From JAICYJ01 sp035695105 (GTDB lineage: Bacteria; Actinomycetota; Thermoleophilia; Gaiellales; JAICJC01), in NCBI GenBank assembly GCA_035695105.1, contig DASSEV010000031.1:8248-72247 (forward strand): a stretch of 64,000 nt of DNA, in the 5' to 3' direction. How positions within the stretch are numbered: position 1 is the stretch's first letter; each line of letters opens with the position of its first letter. Made by a program: the position numbers and the translations under genes. Below the pieces are notes generated by a model. The model searched no databases. It had not been told where the DNA came from and saw only the letters and a program-made list of their open reading frames with translations. Below, one piece after another: positions 39,926-49,900 of this stretch.

Positions 39926-40243
39926 TTAGGTGACGCGGGCGTTCTCCGTGACGACAAGGTTGTAGATGGGGTAGACCTGCGGCGGGTCGCCTTGTGGCGC
40001 ATGGAGCTCCTGAAGAGCTGGCATCAGCCTCTCCTGCACGAACCGCTGCAGGTGCTCCTTGGACTCCCAGACGTCGTAGACGTACCAGCCGTCTTCGGTG
40101 GGGCCGGCCGAGTGCATGATCAAACCGTCTGGCGCGTCGACCGACGAGAACTCGCTCGATTGCACGCCGAACATCTTCTCGCCGATCTGCTCGTACATCT
40201 CCGCTGTCCCACCGGGCATCATCTGGAGAGCTCCGATCGCCAT
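39926..40243 (-). CDS. ABM-like (antibiotic biosynthesis monooxygenase-type) ferredoxin-fold protein
   Basis: This 105-aa dimeric alpha+beta barrel-type protein has PGGTAEMYEQIGEKMFG, then DGWYVYDVWESKEHLQRFVQERLMPAL, typical of small monooxygenase-like or hypothetical proteins. Function unknown. A Shine-Dalgarno (AAGGAGG) precedes the ATG. Confidence 0.7.
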   Translation of the reverse strand: MAIGALQMMPGGTAEMYEQIGEKMFGVQSSEFSSVDAPDGLIMHSAGPTEDGWYVYDVWESKEHLQRFVQERLMPALQELHAPQGDPPQVYPIYNLVVTENARVT

Positions 40244-40371
40244 CCTGCGCCTCCTTCCGTGCGTGTACCAGATGCAACGAGCGAATATACCTCGCCTGGC
40301 TGCCGTCTTGTCTGCTTGATGAGGTTGCAGACGTCCGTGGACGGTCGCTCATTCGAACGGACGAATGTCCT

Positions 40372-41064
40372 TTAGCCCGCCTCGCGTGCTTTCGGGCTGG
40401 GAGTGAACAGCTGCCAGTGCCCCTCGGAGACGACTTCGACGGTGCCGCCGACCACCTTGATGGCGGTCTCGTCGTCCACCGCGTACCCCGGCACGGGCAG
40501 GCCGGCGGCCCATCGTTCGGCGTTGGCCATGGAATGGTCCGGCATAGCCTGGTGATCCAGGTGCGGAAACATCGCAAAGTCGACCAGTCCCAGTGCTCTG
40601 TCGGCACCGGTGGCGGGCGGACTGCCGTAGACGAATTCTTCCCCGACGCCGGGGCCCATCACCAAGCTCCCGGCACTCACTCCCACCCATACCGTCTCAT
40701 GCAGCGACGGCAACAGGCCGACCAGTCCCGACTGCTGGATCCAGTAGCACAGGTACAGGGGATCGCCACCTCCCACCAGCAAGGCGTCGCACTCCAAAAC
40801 CGCAGCCGTCCAATGCTCCCTTTCGATGCTGGGTAGTGCGGTCAGTTCCAGCACGCCCAACGACTTCCAACCGAGCTCGCACAGAGGAGTGGCGGCGCGC
40901 CCGCTGATCAACCTCCATGCGCTGCCGGCACCGCCCGGAAAGGCATAGATCGCGGTCGGGATGCAAAGGGCAGTGGACTCGGCGATCGGTTTGCCGAGCA
41001 GGTCGACCAGCGCATCGCGGATGCTCCCGTTCTTGATGCCAGCCGAAGTGAGAAGAAGCTTCAT
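40372..41064 (-). CDS. Peptidase E (S51 family, aspartyl dipeptidase)
   Basis: This 230-aa S51 peptidase has nucleophile S130 in VGVSAGSLVMGP and a catalytic His region FPHLDHQ. It hydrolyses N-terminal Asp-X dipeptides in characterised members. ATG 41064 (MKLLLTSAGI) follows TAGGAGG and is preferred to the upstream ATG 41082. Confidence 0.88.
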   Translation of the reverse strand: MKLLLTSAGIKNGSIRDALVDLLGKPIAESTALCIPTAIYAFPGGAGSAWRLISGRAATPLCELGWKSLGVLELTALPSIEREHWTAAVLECDALLVGGGDPLYLCYWIQQSGLVGLLPSLHETVWVGVSAGSLVMGPGVGEEFVYGSPPATGADRALGLVDFAMFPHLDHQAMPDHSMANAERWAAGLPVPGYAVDDETAIKVVGGTVEVVSEGHWQLFTPSPKAREAG

Positions 41065-41217
41065 ACGGCCTCCTAGAGTCATTACTGCAGGCGAACCTTC
41101 GGGCCGCGCGCGGACCGGTACACGCTAGAGACTCGCAGACCACCGAAGACTCATCGGCTCACACCAGACCCAGCCTCGGGCCTTCGGCGCATTCTGAGAC
41201 GAGTTCTTAGAGAATCG

Positions 41218-41683
41218 TCAGCGTTCGCCGTCCCAGTAGTCCAAGTGGGCTGACTGGCGGAGCATGTAGTGGGCGTCGCCAGCCCAGATGCCGATCTTGT
41301 CGCTGTCGGGGTACTCGGCGATGCCGAACTCGTTCTTGGTGGAGAACATGGCTACCCGCACCGGCTCCTCGGATCGATTGTTCACGGAGTGAGCGCCGCT
41401 GGGACCGGTTGGGAAGCAGACGACATCGCCTGGCTGCAGCACCTGGTCGCCGTCGGGTGTGCGGACGGTGGGCGACCCGGTGAGCACGATCAGCCACTCC
41501 TCGTCAGTCCAGTCGAAGTGGTAGGGACAGATCGCTTCGCCCGGCGGTAGGTCGTAGATGCTCATACCTAGCCGGGACGCTCCCAGCTTTGGGCCGAGCC
41601 GAACGCCTTGCGCGAGGTATCCAGGCGGCTCCGTCCCGTCCAGCCCGGTGTTTGTCCCCGGTGAAGATGTCGAATGTCCGCAT
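41218..41683 (-). pseudogene. Cupin-domain protein with probable frameshift
   Basis: The intact part (41218-41565, 115 aa) carries the cupin core (ICPYHFDWTDEEWLIVLTG, GPSGAHSVNN). The missing N-terminus is encoded just upstream in another frame: ATG 41683 begins MRTFDIFTGDKH..., and after about 41624 the sense continues in the other frame as GYLAQGVRLGPKLGASRLGM, joining the core without a gap. One base too many near 41621-41626 would explain it. ATG 41683 is 2 nt after the upstream stop with GGGGAA in front. It is a real mutation, a sequencing error, or a gene restarting at 41565. Confidence 0.65.
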
Positions 41684-41685
41684 TA

Positions 41686-42021
41686 TCAGTTCCCCACCGC
41701 CGGGTCGGTCATGAACTCGCTGACCTCTTGTGGGCAGCGGCAGGCGGTGGCGATCTTCGCGGCCCACTCCAAGGCCGCGTCGCGTGAGGGCACATCGACG
41801 ATGGTCACGCCTCCCAGCGGGTAGCTGCCGCTGGTGATCGTCCCGTCACCGGCCACCATGACCGGATCGACGTCTTCGTCCAATCCGCCAGCAAACACAA
41901 AGACGCCTGCGTCCTTGGCTTCCTGAACGACGGCGTGGGCCGCCCTTGAGACGTCAGGGATCTCCTCCTCGGAGATGTGATCCATCGCATGTGCGTGGAA
42001 CGAAATCATGTATCGCGTCAT
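41686..42021 (-). CDS. YCII-related domain protein
   Basis: This 111-aa YCII/DGPF-type protein (YMISFHAHAMDHISEEEIPD; LGGVTIVDVPSRDAALEWAAKIA) is a ferredoxin-like fold of unknown function often linked to sigma-factor or monooxygenase genes. ATG 42021 follows AAGGAG. It forms an operon with the cupin gene directly downstream. Confidence 0.82.
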   Translation of the reverse strand: MTRYMISFHAHAMDHISEEEIPDVSRAAHAVVQEAKDAGVFVFAGGLDEDVDPVMVAGDGTITSGSYPLGGVTIVDVPSRDAALEWAAKIATACRCPQEVSEFMTDPAVGN

Positions 42022-42199
42022 CGAATGCACTCCTTGTCCTCGCGCCCTTTCCGGCAGCGTCTCGCGCCCGGTGCATATCCGTTACCCGGTAGAGACTGAC
42101 AAGGCAGCGGAAACTCACCGCGAAACCTGAGGTTTCACGACTGCCTACGTCTCCGAGCTTTGGCGGGTTTCTGGATCATTCGGCACGACTAGGAAGTGG

Positions 42200-42420
42200 G
42201 GTGGCCGCATTGCTGACGTATCACGTGACCCAACTCGTCCCGCTCATCGAGTGTGTGCCGCCCGTGCCGGCAAGGTCGGCCGGTCGCGGCAGCGACCTCA
42301 GCGTGCGACCGCCGACCGCGGCTACAACCACGACAAGTACCGGCGCGAACTCCACCGTCGAGGCGTCGGCTCAGAGATCGCACGACGCCAGACCGAGCAC
42401 GGTTCGGGCCTCGGCCGCGC
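42200..42420 (+). pseudogene. IS5-family transposase relic
   Basis: A fragment reads HVTQLVPLIECVPPV in one frame and, after a shift, GKVGRSRQRPQ...ADRGYNHDKYRRELHRRGV...ARRQTEHGSGLGR in another. This is the DDE region around the middle Asp of IS5/IS1182-like transposases. It lacks both ends and contains a frameshift, so it is inactive. It ends at the 3' edge of the molybdopterin oxidoreductase gene. Confidence 0.8.
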
Positions 42421-42434
42421 GCTCGACCTGCGCT

Positions 42435-44813
42435 TCATGCTCGCCCTTCGATGCGCTCGATCTCGCACAGCGATGCGCGGAGCGGTGTAGTGCCGCTGGT
42501 TGGGTCGGCGGGGGTTGGTCGTAGGATCAGGTTGAGGTTGGCGCTGTCGGGGCCGTAGGGCGGATAGCCGGGCAGGTTGAGCTCTGTGCATGCTTGCCAC
42601 CAGCCGTGCTGGCCGCAGACGACGCCGGGGTCGAGGTTCGAGTCGAGCCGTGCCCGGGCGCGGATGGCACCGTTTGGGGTGGCGATGCGGACCCAGTCTC
42701 CGGCGGCGATCGTGCGAGCCGCTGCGGTGTCCGGGTGGATCTCGACTTGTGGGTCGGGCGTGGCGCGGCGAAGCTTGGCGATTTGTCGGTGCTGGGATTC
42801 GGCGTATCGCAATGACTTGGCGCAGGTAAGGATGAGCGGGTAGCGGGCGGCCAGGTCGGGCCGCGAGCGGGGGCTGATCGCCGGCTCGGTGAACGTTGGG
42901 AGCGCTGGATAGCCGTTGTCGGCGAGCGTTTCTGAGAAGAGTTCGACCTTTCCGGAGGGCGTGCGGAACCCGACCTGGATGCCGTCCTTCATCCGGGCGT
43001 GCTTGTGATGGGTGGTGGTGAGCGGCAGGCTGATCCCGGAGGGATTTGCGCGGAGCTGTTCGAGCGTGATGCCGCTCGGCTCGAGCTGGTGTTGCCAGGC
43101 GGCGTCGATGTCGCCGTTCCAGAAGTGGGCGCCGAGGCCGAGGCGGGTGGCCAAGGCGAACACGATCTCCATGTCGGAACGTGCCTCGCCACGCGGCGGG
43201 TGCACCGGGCGGCGCAGCTGGACGAGCGACTGGGCCTTCTGGCTGACCTCGAAACCGATCCGAAGCCCTTCCACCTCAAAAGGCGTGGCCGCGGGAAGCA
43301 CGATGTCGGCGAGGTCCGCCGTCGGGCTGCGGAAGACGTCGGCGTGGACCATGAAGTCGAGTTGTGCGAGCGCGTCGCGGCCGCGGGCGCTGTCGGCGTG
43401 GGCCATCACGAGATTGGCGCCGAAGTTGACCAGCGCGCGGGCGCGACCATCAAGCGCGGCGGTGTAGAAGTCGGGGCCGGTGGTGAACTCGAACCGCGCA
43501 GGGCCGAGCGGCCGCTCATCGAGGCCGATCGCCTTCGCACGCTGCTCGGGCGAGAGCAGTTCGGCACCGTCTATTGGACTTGCAGCGACAGGAGTGAAGA
43601 GAACATTGCCGCCCGGCGCGTCCAGACAGCCCAACAGCGCGTAGAGAGCGTTGATCGCTCGGATTGTCTGCGTCGTGCCGCTGTGCTGCTCCAGACCGCT
43701 CCAGGTATAGAACGCGACCGGACGCGACGTCCAAAGCGTTTCCGCTACCCGCTCAATCTCCGCTGCCGGCACACCGGTGATCTCGGCCGCCGCCTGTGGC
43801 CCGCACCGGCGGCAATGGTCGACAAGCTCAGCCAAGACGGGGCGACACGAGATTCCGCCCACCGTGTAGCCGCCATCAAGCGCCAGGTCCGCCTCGTCTG
43901 CGTCATACGTGCGGGTTTCCGCGTCATAGGTGACAGGCGAGGCGGTAGCCGCGTCCCATGCGACGAAGCGCCCAGGCTGCGCGCCTGGTAGGTCTTCGGT
44001 GCGCAGCAACCGCCCGGTATCCGCCCGCACGAGCAGCGGCGCATTCGTGAAGCGGCGGACGAACTCGACGTCATACGTCCCCTGATCGAGCAGCACGCTG
44101 CTGATTGCCAGCGCGAGCGCCGCATCGGTCCCGGGGCGCACCTGCAGCCACTGGTCGGCGTCTGCGGCGAGCCCGGCGCGGCGGGGATCGACCACCACCA
44201 ACTTCGCACCACGCTTGCGGGCTTCGACCGTCGCCGTGGCGTGCGCCAGTCGGGCGACCGACGGGTTGTACCCCCAGTACAGAATGCATCCGGCGCGCTC
44301 GAGATCGGGCATGAACGCTCCCGGCACCGGCGCACCGAACGTGTACATCGAGGCGAGATAGCGACCCCACCCGCACAACTCCATCGAACATGTGAAGTTC
44401 GGGCTGCCAAACGCCCGACGCAGACGCGTGATCCAATCCACCGAGTCGCTTAGCGCCGAGGTCGACGGCGACGCCGACCCAAACACAACCGACTCCGGCC
44501 CGCTCCGGGACGAAATCCGCCCCAGCTGCGCCGCCACCGTGTCAAGCGCCTCATCCCAGCCGATCCGCTCCCACCCCGGATCCTCCGCTCCCTTCGCCGC
44601 GGTGCGCCGCATGGGGTACAGCAGCCGATCGGCATGACCAACGATCGCCGGCGCCGCCTTGCCCTTCACGCACACCGCCCGCCCCGTCGGATGGCTCCGG
44701 TCAGGCTCCAACGCGGTGAACCGGCCATCCACCGTGACCGCCGTCGCACCGCACCGCGACACGCACAACGCACAGAACGTTGGCGTCCGAACCTCCTCTC
44801 CACTAACAACCAC
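42435..44813 (-). CDS. Molybdopterin-dependent oxidoreductase
   Basis: This molybdenum/tungsten-bis-PGD enzyme of about 792 aa has an N-terminal 4Fe-4S motif CALCVSRC...VCVKG, the MGD-binding core (GYNPSVARLAHATATVEARK; VVDPRRAGLA) and the C-terminal dinucleotide-binding domain (GDWVRIATPNGAIRAR). No Tat signal is visible, so it may be cytoplasmic. The substrate (formate, nitrate, other) is unknown. The frame extends to 44912. GTG 44813 is the most sensible start just upstream of the cluster. No partner subunits are nearby. Confidence 0.85.
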   Translation of the reverse strand: MVVSGEEVRTPTFCALCVSRCGATAVTVDGRFTALEPDRSHPTGRAVCVKGKAAPAIVGHADRLLYPMRRTAAKGAEDPGWERIGWDEALDTVAAQLGRISSRSGPESVVFGSASPSTSALSDSVDWITRLRRAFGSPNFTCSMELCGWGRYLASMYTFGAPVPGAFMPDLERAGCILYWGYNPSVARLAHATATVEARKRGAKLVVVDPRRAGLAADADQWLQVRPGTDAALALAISSVLLDQGTYDVEFVRRFTNAPLLVRADTGRLLRTEDLPGAQPGRFVAWDAATASPVTYDAETRTYDADEADLALDGGYTVGGISCRPVLAELVDHCRRCGPQAAAEITGVPAAEIERVAETLWTSRPVAFYTWSGLEQHSGTTQTIRAINALYALLGCLDAPGGNVLFTPVAASPIDGAELLSPEQRAKAIGLDERPLGPARFEFTTGPDFYTAALDGRARALVNFGANLVMAHADSARGRDALAQLDFMVHADVFRSPTADLADIVLPAATPFEVEGLRIGFEVSQKAQSLVQLRRPVHPPRGEARSDMEIVFALATRLGLGAHFWNGDIDAAWQHQLEPSGITLEQLRANPSGISLPLTTTHHKHARMKDGIQVGFRTPSGKVELFSETLADNGYPALPTFTEPAISPRSRPDLAARYPLILTCAKSLRYAESQHRQIAKLRRATPDPQVEIHPDTAAARTIAAGDWVRIATPNGAIRARARLDSNLDPGVVCGQHGWWQACTELNLPGYPPYGPDSANLNLILRPTPADPTSGTTPLRASLCEIERIEGRA

Positions 44814-45195
44814 GCCCAATCTCGACCTCCAATTGTGATCGAAGCTCACTCCAAATCGGCAAGTATCCATCCTGCCGCCTCCGAAGTCGATCCAGCCTCG
44901 GCCGGTCGGCAAGCTTGAGCGCGCGATCAGGGTTCCGAGCCGTCCGGTGCCTTACGCCGGACGGCTCGACCTTCCATGAACGCGCGGCTTTCCCCCGCAG
45001 GAGTAAGGAACTAGATCTGCGAGCCGAGCGCACGACGGATATCGGTGCACACTCGACACGCCAGATTCGCCGACTTTCGGTATGCCTGCCTCCCCGGATT
45101 GTGGTAGCACATCAGCGCGAGTGGGCGTCGGCGGATCCGATGCGAAGGAACCGCGAGCGCAGCCCGCAGATGTTTCCTCGTCGCGTCTGGGCCTA
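44814..45195. other. Intergenic stretch with one strong hairpin
   Basis: There is no supported gene. A perfect 11-bp inverted repeat (44937-44947 and 44957-44967, 9-nt loop) probably terminates the tadG-like transcript before the molybdopterin gene. Confidence 0.5.
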
Positions 45196-46185
45196 CTAGC
45201 CGGTGAGTGAGACGAAGGTGATCTGTCCGGTTTGGCTTGGTTGCCAGGCGACGGCCTTGCTGGTGGCGGTCATGGTCATGGAGACGTATTGGCCGTTGAT
45301 CTTGAGCGTTTGGCCGCTGCCGGTGGCGCTTGTGATGTAGAACCAAGCGAAGCTGAGGATGGTCATGTTGGCATTAGTGCCGGTGGCGAAGTTCTGCACG
45401 ATGGGGACGAAGATCAGCCGTGGTGGGAGGCCCTGCGCATCGTCCCAGGATTGGTGGATGAGTGTGTATTGGCCGTTGCCGAGGCTCTGGAGATCCTGGC
45501 TCATCGACCCGGCCAAGGTATTGACCGAGTTGGCGCTTGGCTGGGCGTTGCCGGTCTTTGGTGACAGACAGCCGCCGATGTCGAGTTCGCCGATGTCGAT
45601 CTGGTCGGTGATCGCGGACAGCACGTTTTGGCTGATGCCGGTGTAGACGTTGCCGCTGCAGCTGCCGCCGCTGGTGTTGTCGGCTGTGGGCAGGTCGACG
45701 GTGCCGCAGTTACCCGAGGCGTCGCAATTGAAGAGCGTCGTGCCTTGCCCGTTGTTGTAGGAGGCGACGGTGACGACGTACGGCGAGACGTGGTGCTGCG
45801 CCGATCCGATGCCCTGGATCTTGGCAGTCGCGGTCGCCGTCACGGTGGTCGAGGCATGTCCGAACAGTTTGGCGAAGAATGCCGGTGCCTGGTAGGTGGT
45901 CGTCACCCGGACCGTGTCATAGGCGGGCATCGCAACGTTGACGGTCTCGCCGCTGAGCTTGTTTGTGTTGAAGTTCGCGGTAGCGGTCGAGACGGCGCTG
46001 CCGGTTCGCAGCCCGGCCGCGCCGGCCAGGGCTGCCGCGTCGGCATCTGCTTGCAGATGACGCTTGTCCTGATACCAGCTACCCACATCGATCGCGAACG
46101 CCGCCATCCCAAGCAGCGACATCAAGAACACCACAAACAGGGCAAGCGTCTGCCCTCGCTCGTCGCGGCAGAAGCGTATATCCAC
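45196..46185 (-). CDS. TadG-like pilus-assembly/secreted protein (Flp pilus TadE/TadG N-terminal domain)
   Basis: This 329-aa protein begins DERGQTLALFVVFLMSLLGM...AIDVGSWYQDKRHLQADADAAALAGA, the N-terminal anchor typical of Flp pilus TadG-type proteins, followed by a long Ser/Thr/Gly/Asn-rich extracytoplasmic domain. GTG 46185 is favoured. No other tad genes are nearby, so a stand-alone surface role is possible. Confidence 0.8.
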   Translation of the reverse strand: MDIRFCRDERGQTLALFVVFLMSLLGMAAFAIDVGSWYQDKRHLQADADAAALAGAAGLRTGSAVSTATANFNTNKLSGETVNVAMPAYDTVRVTTTYQAPAFFAKLFGHASTTVTATATAKIQGIGSAQHHVSPYVVTVASYNNGQGTTLFNCDASGNCGTVDLPTADNTSGGSCSGNVYTGISQNVLSAITDQIDIGELDIGGCLSPKTGNAQPSANSVNTLAGSMSQDLQSLGNGQYTLIHQSWDDAQGLPPRLIFVPIVQNFATGTNANMTILSFAWFYITSATGSGQTLKINGQYVSMTMTATSKAVAWQPSQTGQITFVSLTG

Positions 46186-46482
46186 GCAAAGCCTCGTTCC
46201 GGTTGGAGCCGAAGAAGGGAGCCAAACCATCCATCGGACTTCACCGTTTCTCGGCCGACCCCCATCGGAGTGAATGGAGGGGCCTCTAGCTCTTGCGCAA
46301 CTTGCGACAGCCGCCGGGGCTGGCCTTAGAGCGCGAACTGGCTGGCTCCGCCCGCGACTCAGCGTCTGGGTGGACATCGGGGACGAACACGCCCACGACG
46401 TGTGCTAGGGCCGCGCCGTTCACACGAAACGACGATCTGCACGTGTTAGGGTCAGGCACCGCCAACTTGAAGGGAGAATCCG

Positions 46483-46746
46483 ATGCACGCAGTCGTGGTA
46501 CACGTCAACATCCGCGATTTCGACGGCTCGGTCCAAGAACTCCAGACGACCGTCGTTCCACGAGTCTCGCAAGCGCCTGGGTTTGTGGCTGGATACTGGA
46601 CCCGGAAGGACGACACTGGCATGTCGATGACCGTGTGGGAATCTGAAGATGCTGCCAACCAGGCGAGGGAGCGCCTCACGCAGAACATGCCGCAAGGAGT
46701 GGAGCTTCAGAACTCTGAGGTACGCGAGGTCGTCGCAAGCGCGTAG
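46483..46746 (+). CDS. ABM-like small monooxygenase-type protein (87 aa)
   Basis: This ferredoxin-fold dimer type protein (MHAVVVHVNIRDFDGSVQEL; PGFVAGYWTRKDDTGMSMTV; WESEDAANQAR) begins after GGGAG. Members range from quinone-forming monooxygenases to stress proteins. No catalytic assignment is possible. Confidence 0.8.
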   Translation: MHAVVVHVNIRDFDGSVQELQTTVVPRVSQAPGFVAGYWTRKDDTGMSMTVWESEDAANQARERLTQNMPQGVELQNSEVREVVASA

Positions 46747-46940
46747 CAGCGACACAGCGTCGACGGGATCGTCGGCGGGCGCCGGCAGTCGGCTCCAACT
46801 CATTGAGTACGGGGAGAAGCCGGCTTCGCGGCTGAGCGCGTACGTGGTGTTCTAGGCGTCTTGGTGGTTGAGGCCGAGGAGTTGCAGCGCTGCCCAGTGT
46901 CGGAGATGTGGGACGCGGTGCCAATCCCGGTCAGCGTGTG

Positions 46941-49900
46941 CTACGCGCTGGCAACAGTGAGCCGTTCGGCTTTGTGCCGGTAGAGGGTGGCGCCGGTCTG
47001 TTCGGCGAAGGCGAGGACGGCGTTGGCGTGCGCGGCGGCGTCGGTGGTGGCGGCTACGGCTGCCGCTTGGCGGGCGGCTAGGAGGTGGCCGTCGGCGGCG
47101 AGGGGGTGGCTGCCGAGGTGTTCGTACAGCTCTGCCGCCTCGGCATACCGCTGATCGGCGATGAGGAGGAGTGGTTCGCGCCACCGGCAGGCGTCGGGAA
47201 GGAGGAGTGTGGCTTGGCGGATGTCGTCGTGCCGGTCGGCCTGGGCGAGGATGGTGGCGATCTCGCAGAGTTCCAGGGAGTGACCGGTCATGCCCCCCGT
47301 GTCGCGCCAGCGGGTCAGGAACCGGTCGCATGTGTCGAGCGCGGCGCTCTCGTTGTCCAGGCTGTCATGGCAACGGGCTTCGAGCGCCAAGCCTTGGTAG
47401 AGAGGTTCGTCGATGCCGGTACTAGTGCCGAACCCAATCAGACCGGACGCGTCTCGGAGGGCATCATGGGGGTGATCGCGGGCCAGATTAACGCGGCCGC
47501 GCACGATTCGGGCCAGGTTCTCAACGAACTGGTTGGTCGTGGCCTGTACATGGGTCAGAAGGTCGCAGGCGGCGTTCCAGTCGGCGGCGTGGTAGGCCTG
47601 GTAAGCTCGCTCCGCTGCGGCGCCATCGGCGTAGTAGGTAAGTGCTAGGCGGCTCGCCCAACTCGCCGCGGTTGTATATGCGGCGTCCGCGGCCGGCATG
47701 TCTCCGAGGCCCCGCTCGGCGTCTGCCAGGTTGTGGTAGGCCATGGCCGTCTTTTGGTGGACGTTTTCGGCGAGTTTTTCTGCCGCGTCCCGCATGTCTC
47801 CTACGCCATCTAGGTCGCCGAGCGTGACGCGGGCGTAGCCATGCCACAGCAAGAGTATTGCGCGGCCCACCTCCAGGCCCGCCTGCTCGGCAAGCGGAAT
47901 CATCCCGCCGGTGAGCGCGAGTGCCTCTTCGGCGTGTCCGGAGACGTTCAGGAAGAACGCTTGGTCGGCGGCAATATGACACATCGTGGTGCTTGGCGCG
48001 ACGCGGGCGGCGTACTCCGCGCCGCGGGCCAGGTGCGCGTCCTGTTCGTCTCTCGACGGCGCATGGTTCTGGCACCACTCCGAGAGCATCCGCTCGACTG
48101 CGGCCGCGGCCTCCCACCGCTCAACGGTGACCTGGGCGCGGAGTGCGGCGTCAAGAGTCTCTTGGTCGGCCATATCGGCGTTATGGAGCGCAGTTGCCTG
48201 ACCGAGCAGAAGTGTCGCGCGGAGTGCGGTAGCGTTCGGCGGGGCGAGTGTCAGCGCGGCCTGAAGGTGGCGCGCCGCGGCGGGATAGGCGCAGGTGGCG
48301 GCTGCCTGATCGCCGGCGTGGATGTAGGCGGCTAACGCTTTGGGGGCGAGGGCTGACGTGTCCTCGCCCATCGCCTCACGCAGCGCCAGCGCCTGGGTGT
48401 AGTGGTCTGCCAGGAGTTCGGCTTTGTCGTCGCGCTGACCAGCGCGTTGGTCGATCCACTCGGCGGCAGCTTCGTGCTTCTGGGCACGGTCGGCGCGGCG
48501 AATTTGTGAGTAGGCCACCTCTCTGGTCAAGGCGTGGCCGAACTGAAACTCGGCCTCGCCCTGCATCGACGAGCGCCGCACCCGCTGCAGCAACTGTTTT
48601 CGCTCCAGGCCGTGCAGTACCTCGTCGGCTTCCCAAATGTTTCGCTCGGTGAGGGCGCACACCGCTCCGATCCACGCGGTCCTGCCGATCACCGCCGCGT
48701 CTTGGAGCAGTGACTTCTCGTCGGCGGAGAGCGTGTCGAGGCGCGCGGCGATGATGCCCTGGATCGACTCCGGCGGATCTCCAATCTCGCCATCGAGGGT
48801 CCAGCCCGCGTCGCCATGAACGAGGAGGCTTCGGTCCTGGAGCATCCGCACGTACTCCTGCGCATACAGCGGGTTTCCGCCGGCCTGGGCCAGGAGCCGT
48901 TGCTGCACGTCTGCGGGCAGGAGGGCTTGATCAAGCAGACCACCGACGAGACGCGCGGTGTCCTCATCCGAGAGCGAAGTGAGCGACATCGTGTTCGGAT
49001 TCGCCGTGCCCCCAGCCCAGCCCGGCCGTCGCTCGAGCAACTCCGGCCGCGCGGTGCACACGATCAGCATGGGTCGTGCGCCGCCGCGCTCGGCGAGCAA
49101 CTCGATGAAGTCGAGCAGGGCGTCGTCGGCCCAGTGGATGTCCTCGAACACGAGCACCGTCGGCCCTGTCTCGGCCAGCGACTCGAGGAAGCGCCGCCAC
49201 GCTGCGAACGCCTCCACCCGGCTCCCGTCACTCCGGCTCGTCGCGGCTTCCAGGCCGACCAGCGGGCCGAGATGACGCACCACCCACTCTCGGTCACGCT
49301 CCTCCAGCCCGAGTGACTCGACCGCGACTTGAAGCTTGTGGCCCGCCACGTCCGCGGAGTCCGACTCCAGAATCCCGGCCTGTGCTTTCACCAACTCACC
49401 CAGTGCCCAGAATGCGATGCCTTCCCCGTACGCAAGCGACCGACCGCGCCGCCATGTGACCAGCTCGGGTAGTTCAGCGACGTAGCCGTACAGGTCTTCG
49501 ACCAGCCGCGTCTTGCCGATCCCCGGCTCGCCGATGATCGAGACCAGCTGCGTGGACGGCTCGTGTCGCGACCGCTCGAACGCAGCGCGCAATGTGTCGG
49601 TCTCAGCGTCTCGGCCGACGATCGGCAGCTGGTCGCGCTGCTGCTCGGGAATGATCGAGCGAGGCGCCTGGGCGACCCACACCGCGACCGGTTCAGACTT
49701 GCCCTTGGCGGCGATCGGCTCGTGCTCGCGATAGTCGATCGCACGGCTGGTTGCGCGATACGTCCACCCGTCGACCAGGACGCCGTCAGCAGGCGCTGCC
49801 GCCTCCAAGCGTGCGGCCGTGTTGATCACGTCGCCGATCGCGTCCGGATGGCCTTCGGAGGGGAAGGTGACCATCGCCTCTCCCGTCGTGATCCCGACGC

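Noticed and set aside
44915..45199. Plus-strand 94-codon frame in the gap before the TadG-like gene
   Set aside because: It contains the strong hairpin at 44937-44967 and shows no conserved features.
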